This document shows, one piece after another, positions 44,185 to 57,083 of a stretch of 64,000 nt of DNA. The DNA is taken from the NCBI GenBank assembly GCA_029448655.1, contig JACCLO010000005.1, forward strand, positions 3,100,001 to 3,164,000, written 5' to 3'. A program made the translations under genes and the position numbers. The notes under the pieces are model-generated. The model made no database searches, was not told where the DNA came from, and saw only the letters and a program-made list of their open reading frames with translations. The stretch is from Wolfiporia cocos (taxonomy: Eukaryota; Basidiomycota; Agaricomycetes; Polyporales; Phaeolaceae). The stretch's first letter is position 1, and every line of letters starts with the position of its first letter.

Positions 44185-47100
44185 TCACCGAGAGGCTTGA
44201 TTGAACTTCTGAACTTGTGTAACACGCTTTGTGATTTCAGCCCGAAGCTCCCTGCGAAGGGCCTGGCCATCCGAAGAAATGTCTTCTTGAGAATCAGCCG
44301 CCAGGAGAACTTGATCGATGAGAGTATACGGCAGCCAGCTTGCCGAAGCCGTCTTAGGCTGTTCTTGGGTAAGGCGTGCATCACTCTGCAGAGTTTCGAG
44401 TCCCGTTAGTAAATTATAATGTAATAGTATCAATCAGCTTACTCTTCGCATGAAGCGCAACGTGTGCTCCAGCGCAGACTCAAGGAGATCGTAACGTAGG
44501 CAGAGGCGAATCAAGTACTCTGGATGTTGGGTCTATCCGCAAAGTTTTAAGGGTGGCCTCACGGTATTGACAAATAGAAACAAACCTCAATTGAGTGAAT
44601 GAGCCATGGTGGCGGCGGAGACAACCTGTCAACGTTGAGAACAGTTTCCAACGTCACCTTGGTGTACCGGTAATCCGTTTCCGGGCGGTCATGACGGTCC
44701 AATGACTCGCGGAGGTATCTCCAACCTCTGTCCGCCGGTGTACCAGGCCATGAGGTGACTTTATCGGTGAGGAGCCAGTCAGATGTATCCTCGCCTCTGT
44801 CAAGAAATTAGCGGAGTCCAGCGAGAGCTGTCACACGTATTCACATTACGGAGTCAGGTTTGTGGGAAAGCCGTAGGCATTGTCTGGTCAGACGACAGAA
44901 AAGGTCTGTCATGTCGACCCGGAGGCTGCATGCAGTAGCCATTGCCATGCTGAAAAGATTCATTTGCGCCAGTCTCATGACGATCGACGGCGGAGCCAAC
45001 TGCAAACCTGCAGGAATGGGCCTGACTGTCAGATCAAGGACGGGACACCCGACCGTCCACGCACCGCCGGCCGTCAACAACGTGGGCTCCCTGCGGATTA
45101 ACTCCTTACGAGCAGCCAGAAGGGTATACTCATACTGCATATCCACCAACTCCACAATTTCAGCATCTCGCTTGCCGGGAGCGTATCTGTCCTCGGGTAT
45201 ATGTTTCGAGAGTCTGCGCCGTTTGCGCGGCTAGAATCATTGATGAACAACGTTAGTCTTCTAACATGGGGCGCCCATAACTGACCTCATGTTCGGTCTC
45301 TGCCGTTGCAGGGATTACGATCCAGGCATTCTTTTGATCGGTGAGGGCGAGAGCGTTAATACCTACGGCATAGGCTTCGAGCTGAAGGTCGCTGAGACCA
45401 AGGAAGCTCTCTGGGTCCCCGATCAAGCTGGCGAGCTTTCTTGCACGTTGGTACATCGTAAGTGCAGCTATAGTTATGGCATCCCGAATCTCATTCAATA
45501 TATATTCCGAAACGAGGATCGACCGGCTCACCATTGCGATAGTCGCCCCGCGAGACATACCACGAGTATTGAATCCTGGAATAGAAGGGTCGTATTCGGG
45601 GGTCCGCGTTGCGCGTCTTAAATGACAATGCGTCCTCCACTTCTTCCGCGAACCCCGCGAAATTAAAGGACATGAGTTGTTCTACTGCGTCTTCTTCGCA
45701 CATACGGTATACCAGCTGGCTAATGCATTCCCTTTTACTGCGCTATGATCAGCACGGAGCTATCTGATGAAAGGCACCGACCTACACTCTGTCATATGGG
45801 GTGGCAACCAGAGATGCATAGGCATCCTGGTAGAGACCAAGATCCGTGAGGCCTCGTATAACTCCGCGCCATAACGACGTGGTGTCCGCAATGGGCGGAG
45901 CAACGGACAGCGCGAGCTGTGAGAACGAGACATCGTGGCATATGTCCGAGGCAGCCCTGAACAGAGCGGCGACGTGAAGGTAGAAGTCGAATTCAGACTC
46001 AAAGAGCTGCGCGCCTGGTAGCACGGCGGCCAGAGCAGCCTTGTCTTCGAGAGATAAGGCACAATCGGGACCTGACAAGTCATCACGTCAGTGACGCTAC
46101 TAATCGGTTGGAAGTCCACAATGGACTGACCGAGACAACCAGCTACGTATTCCATTGCTGAAGCTGCATCATCGAAACGGCCCTCATCTAGCCACAGACG
46201 TCCAAGGACGTATGTAATGCCATGCGTTCTTGGAAGCCACGCTAGCATTTCCCTGGCGACTTCACGATAGCCAAGACGCCGGAGGTTTTCACAGAATTGC
46301 ACTTCGAGACTAGTGGCGTCCGCTAGGGAAGTTTCCTGGAGCAATCCCACGTCTGTGATGAATTGATGTGCAGCCTGGGGGAGACTGTAAACGTCTCCAC
46401 CATATCGATCAAGGAGTCGATGGATGAGCGAATGTGTCGGCCTAAATCCGGAGCGCCAGATGGAGACATGCATGGTTCGCATTCTTGCTACCACATCATC
46501 ATCACCCGCAGTCTCGGCTGGGAGAGACGTTACAATATCGCCCGCAGGTTGTTCCGCCACGTAGCGGAGTATGGCCAATCCGCGAAATAGGGCAAATATC
46601 TCCGTCAATTGGGAAGGATCCCAATCCGACAACTCGTTCGCGAGATAGAAGAGCAGTGTCATGAGTGATAAGCTTAGTTCATATCTTGCGTTGATAGTTG
46701 CTGTAATGTACGAGGCGATGGTGGCTCGCCTCCATTCGGAGGGCTTGGCTGGCGAGGATGATTCTGCGGATGTTGCCTCAGGCTCCTCAGACTTGACATC
46801 GTCGTCTTCATAGCTCGTTATGAATTCCACAACGGACGGTAGAGTCTCGCGTACGTCTCCGATATTCTCCAGGAGGCCATCGACCGAGCTGTCAAACCCT
46901 TCCTCCAGTGTTCCACGAAAATCCATCTGGGACGCCTGGTCCAAAACGATATCCGCGAGTGGAAATGCGACTTCTTGGCGGGCTATCTCCAGTAGCCGGG
47001 CTTCCAGGGCCTTCATCGCCCGTGGGCGGACCTTTGTGCGTAGCAACCAAATAACCTCAAGTAGCTGTGGTGCAGATTCGATACGAGTAGACATGTGCAA

Positions 47101-48800
47101 GAGTCGATGGCTCTTGAGCGCGTTGTCCTCTGCAACAAGGGTCACCAGGCGTTCCCGCTCTATGAAGACGACACCCTGTGCTGGGCCACCTAAGCCGATT
47201 GCGAGTGGCCAACGCGCGCTCCTCTCTATCTCGCGGCATCGTGCAATGAAACCTTCCCAGTCTCGTTTCAGCGCATTCCAGTACTGTGAATGCTGCGCAG
47301 TGCCGGTGCGTGGATCGCGTGTGCGTTGTACAGTGCATCCCACGACTGCGGTGATGTGCTCGCTGATGTTCGCATACGTGGCAGACAGCTGTGAGGGATG
47401 TGGTGGCGGCAGTGAACGGCATGAGTCTGTGTATTGATCGATGGCGATCTGCAAAGTTTGAGGGGAGAATGTTCCAGGCCGCATTATTGCTTCGAAGAAC
47501 TTGTCCGTCAGCGATCCGGACGAAAGTAGTAGTTCGTCTAAGTACTCCGGTGTAAGCTCCGCTTCTGGAGGATAGGTGGCGTACTGCCACTCCAAGACGA
47601 GATCGTTCGAGTTTTGATAGGAGAATTTGATGGTTTGCACGACTGACTGTCCCTGATTGTCCCATAGCGTGTACAGTATCTGTCCACTGATAGCAAAATC
47701 CCGAATGTGACAATGCGCACTGTCCGTCGAGGCTTCGAATGTCGCAACGGTCTCCATGGTGTCGTTCTTACAGCTGAAGAGCTGGAAGAAACCGCCAGAA
47801 GTGGAGGAAGACTCCGTCGGGATGAATACCAGAACATAGGGGACCTCAGTACTGGGATCCTGGAATGCGCGGAGCAATTTTTGCGGATCAGGAGGAAGTA
47901 ACACGGAGGATTTGGTGGAGACAGGAGTTTCATGCGTGGCAGACCTCCCGGGGGCTATTGCAGACAGTGTCTCTTCGGTGACAAAGCCGCTTCTACTCGA
48001 CCAAAGCCGCAGGGTGCGATCTCTTGACAGAGTCCAGAAGTATGAGACGTCACTTTGTGGAGGACAGCTTGTGATGGAGACTATACGGTGGTTTTCGTGG
48101 ATGGCAACTGCCGCAGGCGAGAATAAGTGAGGGATCTGGAACCCGAGATGATAGGGACTTTGCTTCGTCTCTGTCCATGTGTCTATAAACTCGTTCTGTG
48201 AACTCGGGCTATGCTCAAGCAGCCAACAGCTCCCGTACCTCGATCTCTCTCTGGGTTCGCCTCAATGCGAAGTATATGTCCGCTTGGCAAGCTTGCCAGA
48301 ACGCAGTCCAGCGCCTGCACATGGACTACGGTGCTCTTATCTCCACCCTTGAGTCCCTGCACGACGTATTCATGGCACCATTGTCGCGACGTATGGGGTG
48401 GCCACGATGGGCCACCCGCGCCCACCGGAACTTCGATGCGGTAAAGAGAGCCCGAAACAGTTACGGCAATCACGTACAGGTAACCCTTGCCATTGATTAC
48501 GATCGAAGGATAGGGCAAGAGCGGTGCAGCAAAATCAAAACGCAACGGAGGTAAATCCGAGGAGACTGAGAGCAGTTCTAGGATGGTTCCCCCACGGGTG
48601 ACACGAAGCAAGATGGTGCCAACATCAGGCGTGTACAGTAGCGTGGAGTGGCTTGCATGATCCAATGGAGAGCCCGGAAGCGGCTCGCGGAATGAATCAG
48701 AGATTGAATTTTGAGTGGTGGGGACCGGGATTGGCTGAGTGTTGGGAAACAGTGACGAGAGCTGGGACGCGACTAGAACACCACATTGCGTGAGCGTCAT
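44185..48800 (-). CDS. NUP120: Nucleoporin Nup120/Nup160
   Basis: A scaffold component of the Y-complex of the nuclear pore. The protein begins MTLTQCGVLVASQLSSLFPN. The N-terminal beta-propeller includes GTILLRVTRGGTILELLSVS, INGKGYLYVIAVTVSGSLYRI, then after an intron DVSYFWTLSRDRTLRLWSSRSG, a WD-like blade typical of Nup160. An alpha-helical solenoid follows (TPEYLDELLLSSGSLTDKFFE, WPLAIGLGGPAQGVVFIERERL, ALEARLLEIARQEVAFPLADI, LLFYLANELSDWDPSQL, RLGYREVAREMLAWLPRTHG). C-terminal exons give MREEL-type helices ending TKRVTQVQKFNQASR-stop. The YVLGRLWLDEGRFDDAASAM segment is typical. Eight or more introns cluster in the 3' third (44185-45760), so the C-terminal exon borders are approximate. 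Confidence 0.88.
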
Positions 48801-49381
48801 GGCTGCATGAGAGAATGGAGCAGGAGCAGGACGGTGAAGAGATTGTAGATTCTAGACCGCAGATTCAAGTCGCGTTCGGGAGGAGAAGACAAGTTCTAAC
48901 CGCGCCTGTGGCACTGAACGCGTCCGTCACGGGCGTGACAGTCTATTGTCCCATGTATAGCAATCGCAATCTCCAAACCAGATCACAGATTCGTCCGGTT
49001 GACGCACCCTGCGCCAAGCAGGATATAGCACCACCTAGTCTCGACAAATGTACACACTTGAGTTCCGCGAACATCTACACGGCGTGAGGGTTCGACCCGC
49101 CATCCCGCACGCGTTCCTCATGGAACGATCTCGCTCTCCAACATTTACTCATCATCACCAGCATGCAATACACCCCGGGGCTGTGTAGGTTCACCTCTGC
49201 CAGTCCGCCTCGGGCCAACACATCTCGGTTATGGCCTGCAGCTCGTCGGAATTAGTGCCCTGATCTCCTTGAACCAGGGTTATATATACTCACCCCGCCC
49301 ATGGAGGTCAAAGCTCAGCAGCCTTACTCTCGAGTCCTCTTGTCCTTGTAGATAGTTCGTTTTCTCCTGTTTATATTTGAA
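48801..49381. other. Divergent promoter region
   Basis: About 580 bp between Nup160 (minus) and the small protein gene at 49382 (plus). A tatatata-like run (ttatatatac) lies at about 49280, about 100 bp upstream of 49382, and may be its TATA box. A gggttcgaccc stretch near 49089 resembles a tRNA T-arm but no cloverleaf surrounds it. Confidence 0.45.
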
Positions 49382-49938
49382 ATGTCGCAGATGCTTTCTT
49401 TCGACGCCATCCACTTCCCAGCCGATGATCGTCCGCCGCACCTGGTCGCGCTCATGACCAGCCCGCTTACCGCCGCAATCTCCAATGTACCAGAACCCTT
49501 CCGCGGCGGCCGCATGCCGCACCCCGAGATGTACATGGACTACATCGCGGAGGGGCTTGGTCCCCGCTCCTGGAGATACTATGTGAGTAGGATCTCAGCG
49601 AGTCTCGCGTCGGCAATACATTGACCTACGTGGTGCCTTCATCTCGCTTCGGCGATATCGTCTGCACACAGGTCATCGAGCAGCTCGAGGGCATGAGTAG
49701 GAAATTCCCCACGCCCTACATTGTCTTCTACCCGACCGTCTCTCGAGATGGGATGCCCTTTCCGGTCAATAAGGGCATCCACGAGATCCAGGGGCATAAA
49801 TACAACGAGGCGAGGGCATGGCGGGGAAATATTCTGGTGGCAAAATATCGGGATCCAGAATACCTTTCCATGATGGACGCATCCATGGCTGATTTTCCCA
49901 TCATCAAAAACTGGTTTTCAAACACATTTTCTCCTTGA
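49382..49938 (+). CDS. Conserved Agaricomycete protein of unknown function
   Basis: A 155-residue protein of two exons (49382-49582, 49672-49938; 89-nt intron, phase 0). It contains PHLVALMTSPLTAAISNVPEP, a Gly/Pro-rich GLGPRSWRYY, then FPTPYIVFYPTVSRDGMPFP and KYRDPEYLSMMDASMADFPI. I have a general impression of small mushroom proteins with the SRDGMPFP(V/I)NK motif, often multicopy, of unknown role; that is not a database result. There is no signal peptide or membrane span. A TATA-like site about 100 bp upstream suggests regulated expression. Confidence 0.75.
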
Positions 49939-50225
49939 AGGTAGGTCCACTCACCGATCGGCACGCGGACGATGCTGAGTACCAACTAGCTTTCGTCAGT
50001 CACTTAATGTCTCATCTCGGATGGCACTCAGACTCATCTGTATAGATCTTGACTATGTCTATTCAATAGACGTTCATATAGACCTACGGACGGGACTGTA
50101 AACCGGATCTTCTTCTTAATATCCATGTACACATCGACATAATGAGTAGATATTGCGATACTTAGTGATAAATGTGCACATGTATGGATAATGGATAATG
50201 GATGTCGAGTATCGCCAAGCTACCG
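49939..50225. other. Convergent spacer
   Basis: A 287-bp AT-rich spacer between two converging genes with a repeated ataatgg word near 50188; nothing else was seen. Confidence 0.5.
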
Positions 50226-51480
50226 CTATAGTTCGTCGCGCGAGTGACTGGTCCGCTCCTTCATCTTTCCCACCTGGTCAGGAGTGCGCTTAGCCTTCGC
50301 TTTCTTCGGCTCACAGTGCTCTGGTATCGGATTTGTTGGGTCGATCGGCGGATGAGACACTCGGCCTATCTTGACGTATTTCTTATGTCCAGCGTAGAAC
50401 TGCTTCCAATGTTCCACGCCCTGCAAGGCACGTGCGCGAGTGACCGGAGTAAGCACCGAGATGAATTGGCCGCACTTCGGGAGACAACGAAACGACTTGA
50501 ATACACACCTTGAGCTCTTCATCGCTCAGGCCTCGCAGGTCGTGCGTTAGATGCGTGGAGAAGCATCCCGTCCCATATGCACGCGCGGCGTCTTTTCCAG
50601 CGCTGGCATTATCAGGGATATCAGACGGAACACCGTGCAGATTGCGCGGCGGCAAACATACAGCATGTGGTATGGGCCACCAGGTCCATATGTTAGGCGA
50701 CCAGCGCTGACATCGTACACGTCTCCATCGATCTATATTTGGAATGTATGTAAACATGAGTATCAACGGACAAATGCCCCGACCGACTCACTGCGAGATA
50801 TACAGGTTTTGACTCGTCCGAACCGTCGAACGTTGCCAGCATGCGCTCTGAGAACAGCCGTTGGTTGGTCTGTCGGCATCCCGCGAATGAATATGCTGAT
50901 GCATCCCATGATCACAGTCTCGTACCGGAATGAGTTTCCTGATGTTGGGGAGATCATGTTCCCATAGAAAACTACCCGTTATGAACTTTCCCGCAAGGAC
51001 GATGATAATGGCGGCGTAAAGTAAAAATTTCAGGAGGCCAAGACACCCCACTTCGGGCTCGTCCGTGGGATCTGGCTCCTCAGGGCCAACCTGCTCGCCC
51101 CGAGCGAGTTTCACTTCGCGTTCTTTCTTGCGGTGTAGCCACGCCTCATGCTCTTTCTCTTGCTGTTTGCGATATTCCGTATACCTGTGCTTAGACGCAA
51201 TCAGCCCGCCCGAAGAAACTTGTCAGAAGTGGCAGTCACCACTGCGACGTACGAACCCGAGGAAGGGACGGTTGGCCTGCTTAGAGGACACCATCCTGTC
51301 GGGAAAAGCAGGGTCGTGCACTTTGGGGTCCACGTCCTCGTTCTGTAATTCTTGCCCAGAAAACGCCGGTATGTCTGGCTGTGCGCTATTAGAAGAGTCA
51401 CTGTTTCGCTGGCTGCGTGCTGGTCGTCTCTGCGCCGTACGACCGCCCCCGTCCCCTTCAGGGTTCCATATCCAGGACAT
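50226..51480 (-). CDS. Membrane-anchored cytochrome b5-like heme protein (MAPR/Dap1 family)
   Basis: Membrane-associated progesterone-receptor type protein; fungal relatives bind heme and support sterol P450 enzymes. The N-terminus MSWIWNPEGDGGGRTAQRRP is disordered. A basic helix (TEYRKQQEKEHEAWLHRKKE) precedes LGLLKFLLYAAIIIVLAGKF, a membrane span. The heme domain follows as QRLFSERMLATFDGSDESKP, VYLAIDGDVYDVSAG, GPGGPYHMLAGKDAARAYGT (the heme-iron Tyr region), LTHDLRGLSDEELKGVEHWK and YVKIGRV. The end is Lys-rich (PEHCEPKKAKAKR). About six exons, with all internal joins keeping frame. An in-frame ATG at 51501 would add seven residues. It differs from Dap1 in its long N-terminal extension and late membrane span. 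Confidence 0.9.
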
Positions 51481-52361
51481 CCTACTTCCTTTCGGTATCA
51501 CAAACTATAAACGCGATGGCCTAGCCCAATAGTTAGCTCGCCAACCTTGGTAGCAAGAGTCAGAGCTTGGTCAATGATTGCGATCCTAAGCGAGACTGTG
51601 GCCTTCGATGGGCATAGCTAGTTGCGTAGTAGCCGCTCTAGACCACAATAGCCTATCATAGACACTTCGCCTGTTCAGTGTGTGGCACGGAGGCATTACA
51701 TAATCATGTGATCCCACCCAAGCTACGCTGTGCATACTGACTTCCATTTGCCGCGAGCTCGAGCCTAGACTTCGTGAAGACTAGCACGCTCAGTTCACAA
51801 ATTTCACGTCAGCGCTCGCAGAAGAGCAGGATGGATCGTCACAGCCAGCTACAAGCAGCGCAATGCATTCATTCCCGACACTGGCGTCCTACTAGCGCAC
51901 CAGAGTACAAATATGGTACAAACGCCGTATTAGGATTCTGCATTACTGAGGAAAACAGTGCGACGGTGGATTAGTACGCCCAACTACGTAAGGACGGAGA
52001 TTATAAGATATGGTAGATTGTACAATCGTGCAATGAGACAAGAAGGATGAGCGGCGCGGACGCACCGGCCCAAGTGTCTTTAACGAAGATGCAGCGATGA
52101 GGGTTAGGTAATAAAACAAGGGATGTGTAATTAGTTGCGGAATTCCAGTGCAGTGGAGCCCAATGCCAGTTGGAATGCAGATGCGAGCGAGGACAAGATG
52201 AAGGAACGTGGACATAGCGCCGACCAGGGCCATAATGTGAGGGCATAACGACAGTGACGGGAGCAGAACATACGCGGCAGGCGATTTAGCATAAGCAGCA
52301 TAGATCAGGCGCGGACATGCATAGATAGGCCGATCAGATAGAGCGAACGGGAGCTCTTCCC
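51481..52361. other. Intergenic region
   Basis: About 880 bp between the RGS stop and the MAPR start (both minus strand). A 140-codon minus frame (51943-52365) runs through it and overlaps the RGS stop by 4 nt; its translation is hydrophobic without a domain, and it more likely lies in the RGS 3' UTR. Confidence 0.5.
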
Positions 52362-54514
52362 TCATGATGAGGCTCGTTCTTTGTCGCCCTGCGCTCGATC
52401 TTGTGCTGCTGCTCTTTGAGAAATCGTCATGTATGCCCCTCCAACTTCTTCGTCAGTGAGCCCTGGTGGCACGGATGGTGTCGATGTGCCCGATGGCATG
52501 AGGGGGAAGTCGCTCATTGGACCGTCGTCCTCGTTATCCAGGTTTATCCGAGCCGCAAGGAATTTTGGCGTCTTAATGAACTGAACAATACATTGTAAGT
52601 AAGCGCGAGCCGAGAAGAATGCCAGCTGATTCTGACCTTTGGCACGGAATCTGTCGCCATGAGGCGGAAAACGTGGGTTTGGATGCGCTCGTAAAGCTGG
52701 ATCATCTTCTGAAGTTGTGTTGCGTTGAACGCGTTCGCTTGCTCCATTTCGACTCTGCCCTGGAAGTTCTTACCGGTCAAGCTCGTGATGACATCGTTCA
52801 AATAGCCAGAAAGCTCGTTCCGCAGACCGTGATCGATGTTGAGCTCGCTTTGCGAGGACGGCGCGAGGTAGGTGTTGTAAATAACGAACGCCATCTGAAT
52901 GAGAGCTTCGTGGTGGCGCTCCATCGCAACTTGACCCGGAGTCGTGGCCTTCGCTCCAGGACGTGTGCTCGTGCCAGATGCGATCGCACTCGACGTAATA
53001 TTGAACTTCCGCTTGAAGTCCATTACGTCCAAATAGAAGGACAAGTTCTCCTCGCAGAAGTTGGTCCGCAGAAATTCACGGAAAAGTGCCCGCAGCTGTG
53101 GCTCTTCGATGATGTATTTGAGACGATCTGTGTTGCTCTCCTTGTGCATGCCCCGCTTATCCGCCTCGAGAGTAGCGTTCATTTTCTCCGTCATGGAGAT
53201 CCGCCGATGGAGTTTCGCATCGCTACTGACAGTGCTAGCATCGCCGACCGGGGTCTCGGTACCGTGGTCGTCGGAAGACCTTGCACCCACAATGTTCGAT
53301 GAAGAGTTGTTCGGCGAGCCACGTGCCCCTTCTGGGAGGTCCCAACGCGCAAGTCGGCGACCCTCGTCGGTAATCTTGTAGATGGCTTTCGCCGTGCAGC
53401 GAAACTCGCCGACTTGCTACACAATACAAACGGATAAGTGAACAGAGTCACAAAAGCGCTATGCTGACTTACAGAGATGGAAGAGTTGCCGCCTCCTGCG
53501 GCACCGCGCACCGTGAAAATAATAGCAGAATCGTTATTCTTTCGCTTATCGCTGACGAGCTGGATGAGCCCGAAGCGTACGAACTGTGCCGCCATCTCTG
53601 CGGCCTCTTCACGACCAATGACCGACGTAAAGTCGCACAGCCACTCCAGCGCAGTCACAGCCGCGAAACAGTTTCTGTGCGACACACTGCTCTTTCCGCC
53701 CACTGAACGCTCCACTACGTCCATCAGTGCAACACCCTTCGACCGCTCATGGTATTTCCGGAAGATGTCCATAGAGTCCAGGTGTTCTGGTGGGTAGTTG
53801 GGTTGACGACCAACAAACCGACGGAAAAGTGCGGTAATCACAGAATGTGAGACGATGATCTCGTCGTCGACTGACCGCCGCTCGAGATGAAGCAGCTTCA
53901 TGCAGATCGGTTGTGAGGAGAAGACAGGTGCTAGATGGTCACCGTTAATGCCATTCTTGCTCATGAACCGCTCCAGGACATGGAGACCCTTTGGTGTGAG
54001 CTGATAGACGCCGCGATCCTTGAACAAATTGGATCCGGGGTCAGCTGCGTTTTCAATGAGGCGTGCGTCCATGAATTGTTGGCACATCGCCTTGGCCATT
54101 TCGCGGGTCATCGAGAAGGTCGTGGTCGTCGTGGTCGTCACGATCCTTGAGGGTTCTCGTGGGTCTGGCCCCCGATTCGATTGGGAAAACTTGAGCGAGG
54201 CAAGATTTCGCGCGGCATCGTCACTGCGGGAGGGAGTCAGTGCGCCTGCGTGTCGCTCCAATGCAGAGCGCGACACACGTCGTAAACGAATTCTGGAAAG
54301 TTCGGAAGAACTGTTTGTTTGGTGCAAGCTCGAGGGATACGATGAGTGTCGCGAACAAGTCCAGGGTGTCCTGTGGCCGACGGAAGGAAATGCGGTAAGC
54401 GATGGTACACGTTACGGAATCAGATTAACGGACCTTGAGGAATGGCCTGCCTCGTTTTGTCGTCTTCATCATGTGCGACGACGACGCTGTCGCCGGAGAG
54501 GCCTCTGGAGCCAT
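52362..54514 (-). CDS. Regulator of G-protein signalling with DEP domains (Sst2/FlbA/Thn1 class)
   Basis: GTPase-activating protein that switches off heterotrimeric G-alpha, controlling pheromone response and growth. Exon 1 starts MAPEASPATASSSHMMKTTK; three further joins give RGRPFLKDTLDLFATLIVSL, QFFRTFQNSFTTDDAARNLA and SLKFSQSNRGPDP. Two DEP domains follow (MTREMAKAMCQQFMDARLIE; VALMDVVERSVGGKSSV...TALEWLCDFTSVIGREEAAE). The RGS domain begins DRLKYIIEEPQLRALFREFL and continues RTNFCEENLSFYLDVMDFKR, VIYNTYLAPSSQSELNID, TQLQKMIQLYERIQTHVFRL. The last exon, FIKTPKFLAARINLDNEDDG, ends DKERASS. The layout matches Schizophyllum Thn1 and Cryptococcus Crg1. Total about 620 residues. Confidence 0.93.
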
Positions 54515-57083
54515 AATGTGCGGTGGAAAGAGGAAAACGAAGAGAGGAAGGGGCGTGAATGGGAGGAACGAAACTGAGGGATAAGAGGACTGGGCAGGGG
54601 AAGAGACTGGCCGCGCGACACGCCGAACTTTGACAACCCGGATTTTGCTCGCGATTTCACACGTGGATGTCTGTATTTGGATGCGCCAAACAGGGGTGAT
54701 CAGTTCAATTAGTCTTTTTTGATCTTAACCGACTAGTTTTTCGGTAACTAGGCGCGCTGTAAGGTGTCTTATATTTTCTCCCTGCAGCCTTGTATTGCGC
54801 ATTCCTGACGGGGCAGCGTCACAGCGCTGCAGTTTCCCGAGGTGAAATCCGTACGAGGGCCACCGTTGAGAATACACAGGCCTGGCCGGGACATGTTTCA
54901 GAAGTCGGCGGGGATACGGCGCGGCAACTCTAGCGCGTCGCAGTCGTCGCTAGGCCCCGCATCACCGTGCCGATGCCCGCCATCAACGTCCCGTCCGCAA
55001 CGACGGCCACGAGGCGAGTACCACCGCTCAGCGGCGCGCCCCAGCCAGCGTGTCGCGAGCGGTGGCGGTGCTCCGCCAAGCCCGCGCCATGCACTCGCCC
55101 CGACACAGATGTAATCGATCAAGACCAGCTGGAGCGATATACGCAGTTGTGCCTCGCCAAAACTTATTTGACTAGATTCCTCCGACCCCAAGCCAACCTG
55201 GCACGAGCTACGGCTACCATGCGCAAGGTCCGCGCCATGCCCTCTGTGTTTCAGGAGGACACGGGGCACGCCGCGACGCAGCAGGCGCAACTAACCATCA
55301 TGCCCGCTGCGTGCACAGGACGACTGACGAGGGACCACCATCGAGGCGGGGACGATCACGGTACTGCCGTCAGAATCGTCTCCGAGTCGATGTCGACATT
55401 CAGCGAGTTAGTTCCATTGTCGAATTCTTTAGGCGGAAGCATTTCTGCCTCATCTAGCAGGAATGACAAAACACGCCATGGCGGGCCGTCTCGACATCGA
55501 AACACGACTTGTTCCAGACAGCTGGTAGCAGCGGACATAGGGCGTAGGGGCTGTGGCGAGATATCCTGCCATGACTGAACCTCTGTGTGTAAGCGGCTGT
55601 TGTAAAGACAGCGCCCCGCACGAACCCGAAGCAAGGTATGTGCGTCGGGACCTTACAACCGTTCGCGCTACTTTGGTCTCACCGATAAGCTGCGGCAGAA
55701 GTGCCCAAATGCATGTTATCGCAACGGTCGGTATCATGCGCATCTCCCTCTACGCTCGGGCTCGGGTCCACACAGGGTGTCCGTATCGTGACGACGAAAC
55801 GTGAATTTGTAACATAACATTCGTCCGCCCGTCGGCCGTAACATGCGTGACTGTGCGCCTCCGATGCAACGCCCGCAGCCGCACAGTGCGCTCGGCCCTG
55901 ATGTGAAGAATAATGGAGCGATGACGCGCTCGTCTTGTTGCTCTGCTCGTCACGGTACTGGCCGACTCCAGCCTGCTTGCCGGTCCCCTAGGTGCGCATT
56001 ATATTTTAACTTGCGACATCTACACGCCCACCGGCAATCACACACGCTGGATTGTTCAGGAGCAGACATGGTATTATCCCGACTACCAACCCCCTTACAT
56101 TTCTACACTCATCACGACCAACGGTGCCGCCGCCATGCCCTTCACCACTGCAGCGCACAACAGGTGTGTAGTCGCCTCCCTGCCCGAGATCCAACAGCCT
56201 CCAACTTGATAATGACTTGTGGGCGGCATTCTCTGACCCGTCGAAAATTGCCCGCGCGTGTCAACCCTAATAACTCGAGCACATACTCCAGTTAGGGCGG
56301 CGCCTTCGGGGTTCATAAAGCACGGCGGTTCCTCACTTCCCTTCCCTACATCCTTCGTGACATCATCGCTCTACATTTGATTCGACGGCTTCGTTGCTGG
56401 TTTCTGCAACCCTGCGTCCGGTCCCACTATCGCCAAGCGAGCTCCGCTTCGCTGTTAATCCTTGAGCTCCGCTTCGCTGTTAATCCTTGAGCACTGCATC
56501 GGTGAGATTCGGATATGTAACTCATGTACGTTGGCATCCCATTGCCACCTCGTATACATCCCATGAACGCGTCGCTGCATGCACTGTTGGACATCAGAAG
56601 AGCTATGTTCAAGAAGTTCGTCTGCTCGATTTTCTGGATCGCATGAACACTTCTTCCTGATCGGACCACAGGTAGACTTTGACTATATGAAGCCTCACGC
56701 CAGCCTCCTGGACGACTGTGACTTAAGCTGATCCACGGCGGTGTTACGATGTTGTAGGTCCATTACGATCGTGAACTTCGCGGCACGCTGATACGTCCTT
56801 GCATTGGCTCGCTGTGGCCTTGTCGAATTTGACCTCGTCCAAAGTCTCGTTTCAAGGAGGCGTACTTGTAGCGCTACATTTGCTTGTCGTCCTTCAAAGT
56901 GGCGTGCTCAAGTTTCGCCACCCGTCACGTCGCAGTGCTCCATGTCCGTGTTCTTGAGAGCTACGCAAATGGTTCCGTTGAGCGAATGATCGGATAACGT
57001 GATGGTAGTGAATACTCCTTCCTAATAAAGTGCTACGCCGCGATACTTCCTTATGAACTCTCACGGCGACCTTCCTCTGGACT
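54515..57083. other. Gene-poor intergenic region
   Basis: About 2.6 kb with no assignable gene. Frames around 54967-55578 (+) and 55356-55634 (-) overlap each other; the minus one (DGPPWRVLSFLLDEAEMLPP) looks slightly protein-like but has no flanking exons I can join, so it may be chance or a decayed gene. A 25-bp tandem repeat is at 56439-56491. Confidence 0.45.
56439..56491. repeat. 25-bp tandem repeat, 2.1 copies
   Basis: gagctccgcttcgctgttaa plus tcctt begins at 56439 and again at 56464, both copies identical, followed by a partial gagc. It lies in a gene-poor region. A recent local duplication is the simplest reading. Confidence 0.92.

Noticed and set aside
49080..49110. tRNA-like T-arm (gggttcgaccc)
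   Set aside because: The neighbouring bases do not form an acceptor stem, D-arm or anticodon arm.
51943..52365. A 140-codon hydrophobic minus frame
   Set aside because: It overlaps the end of the RGS gene and lacks its own start context or a domain; most likely 3' UTR.
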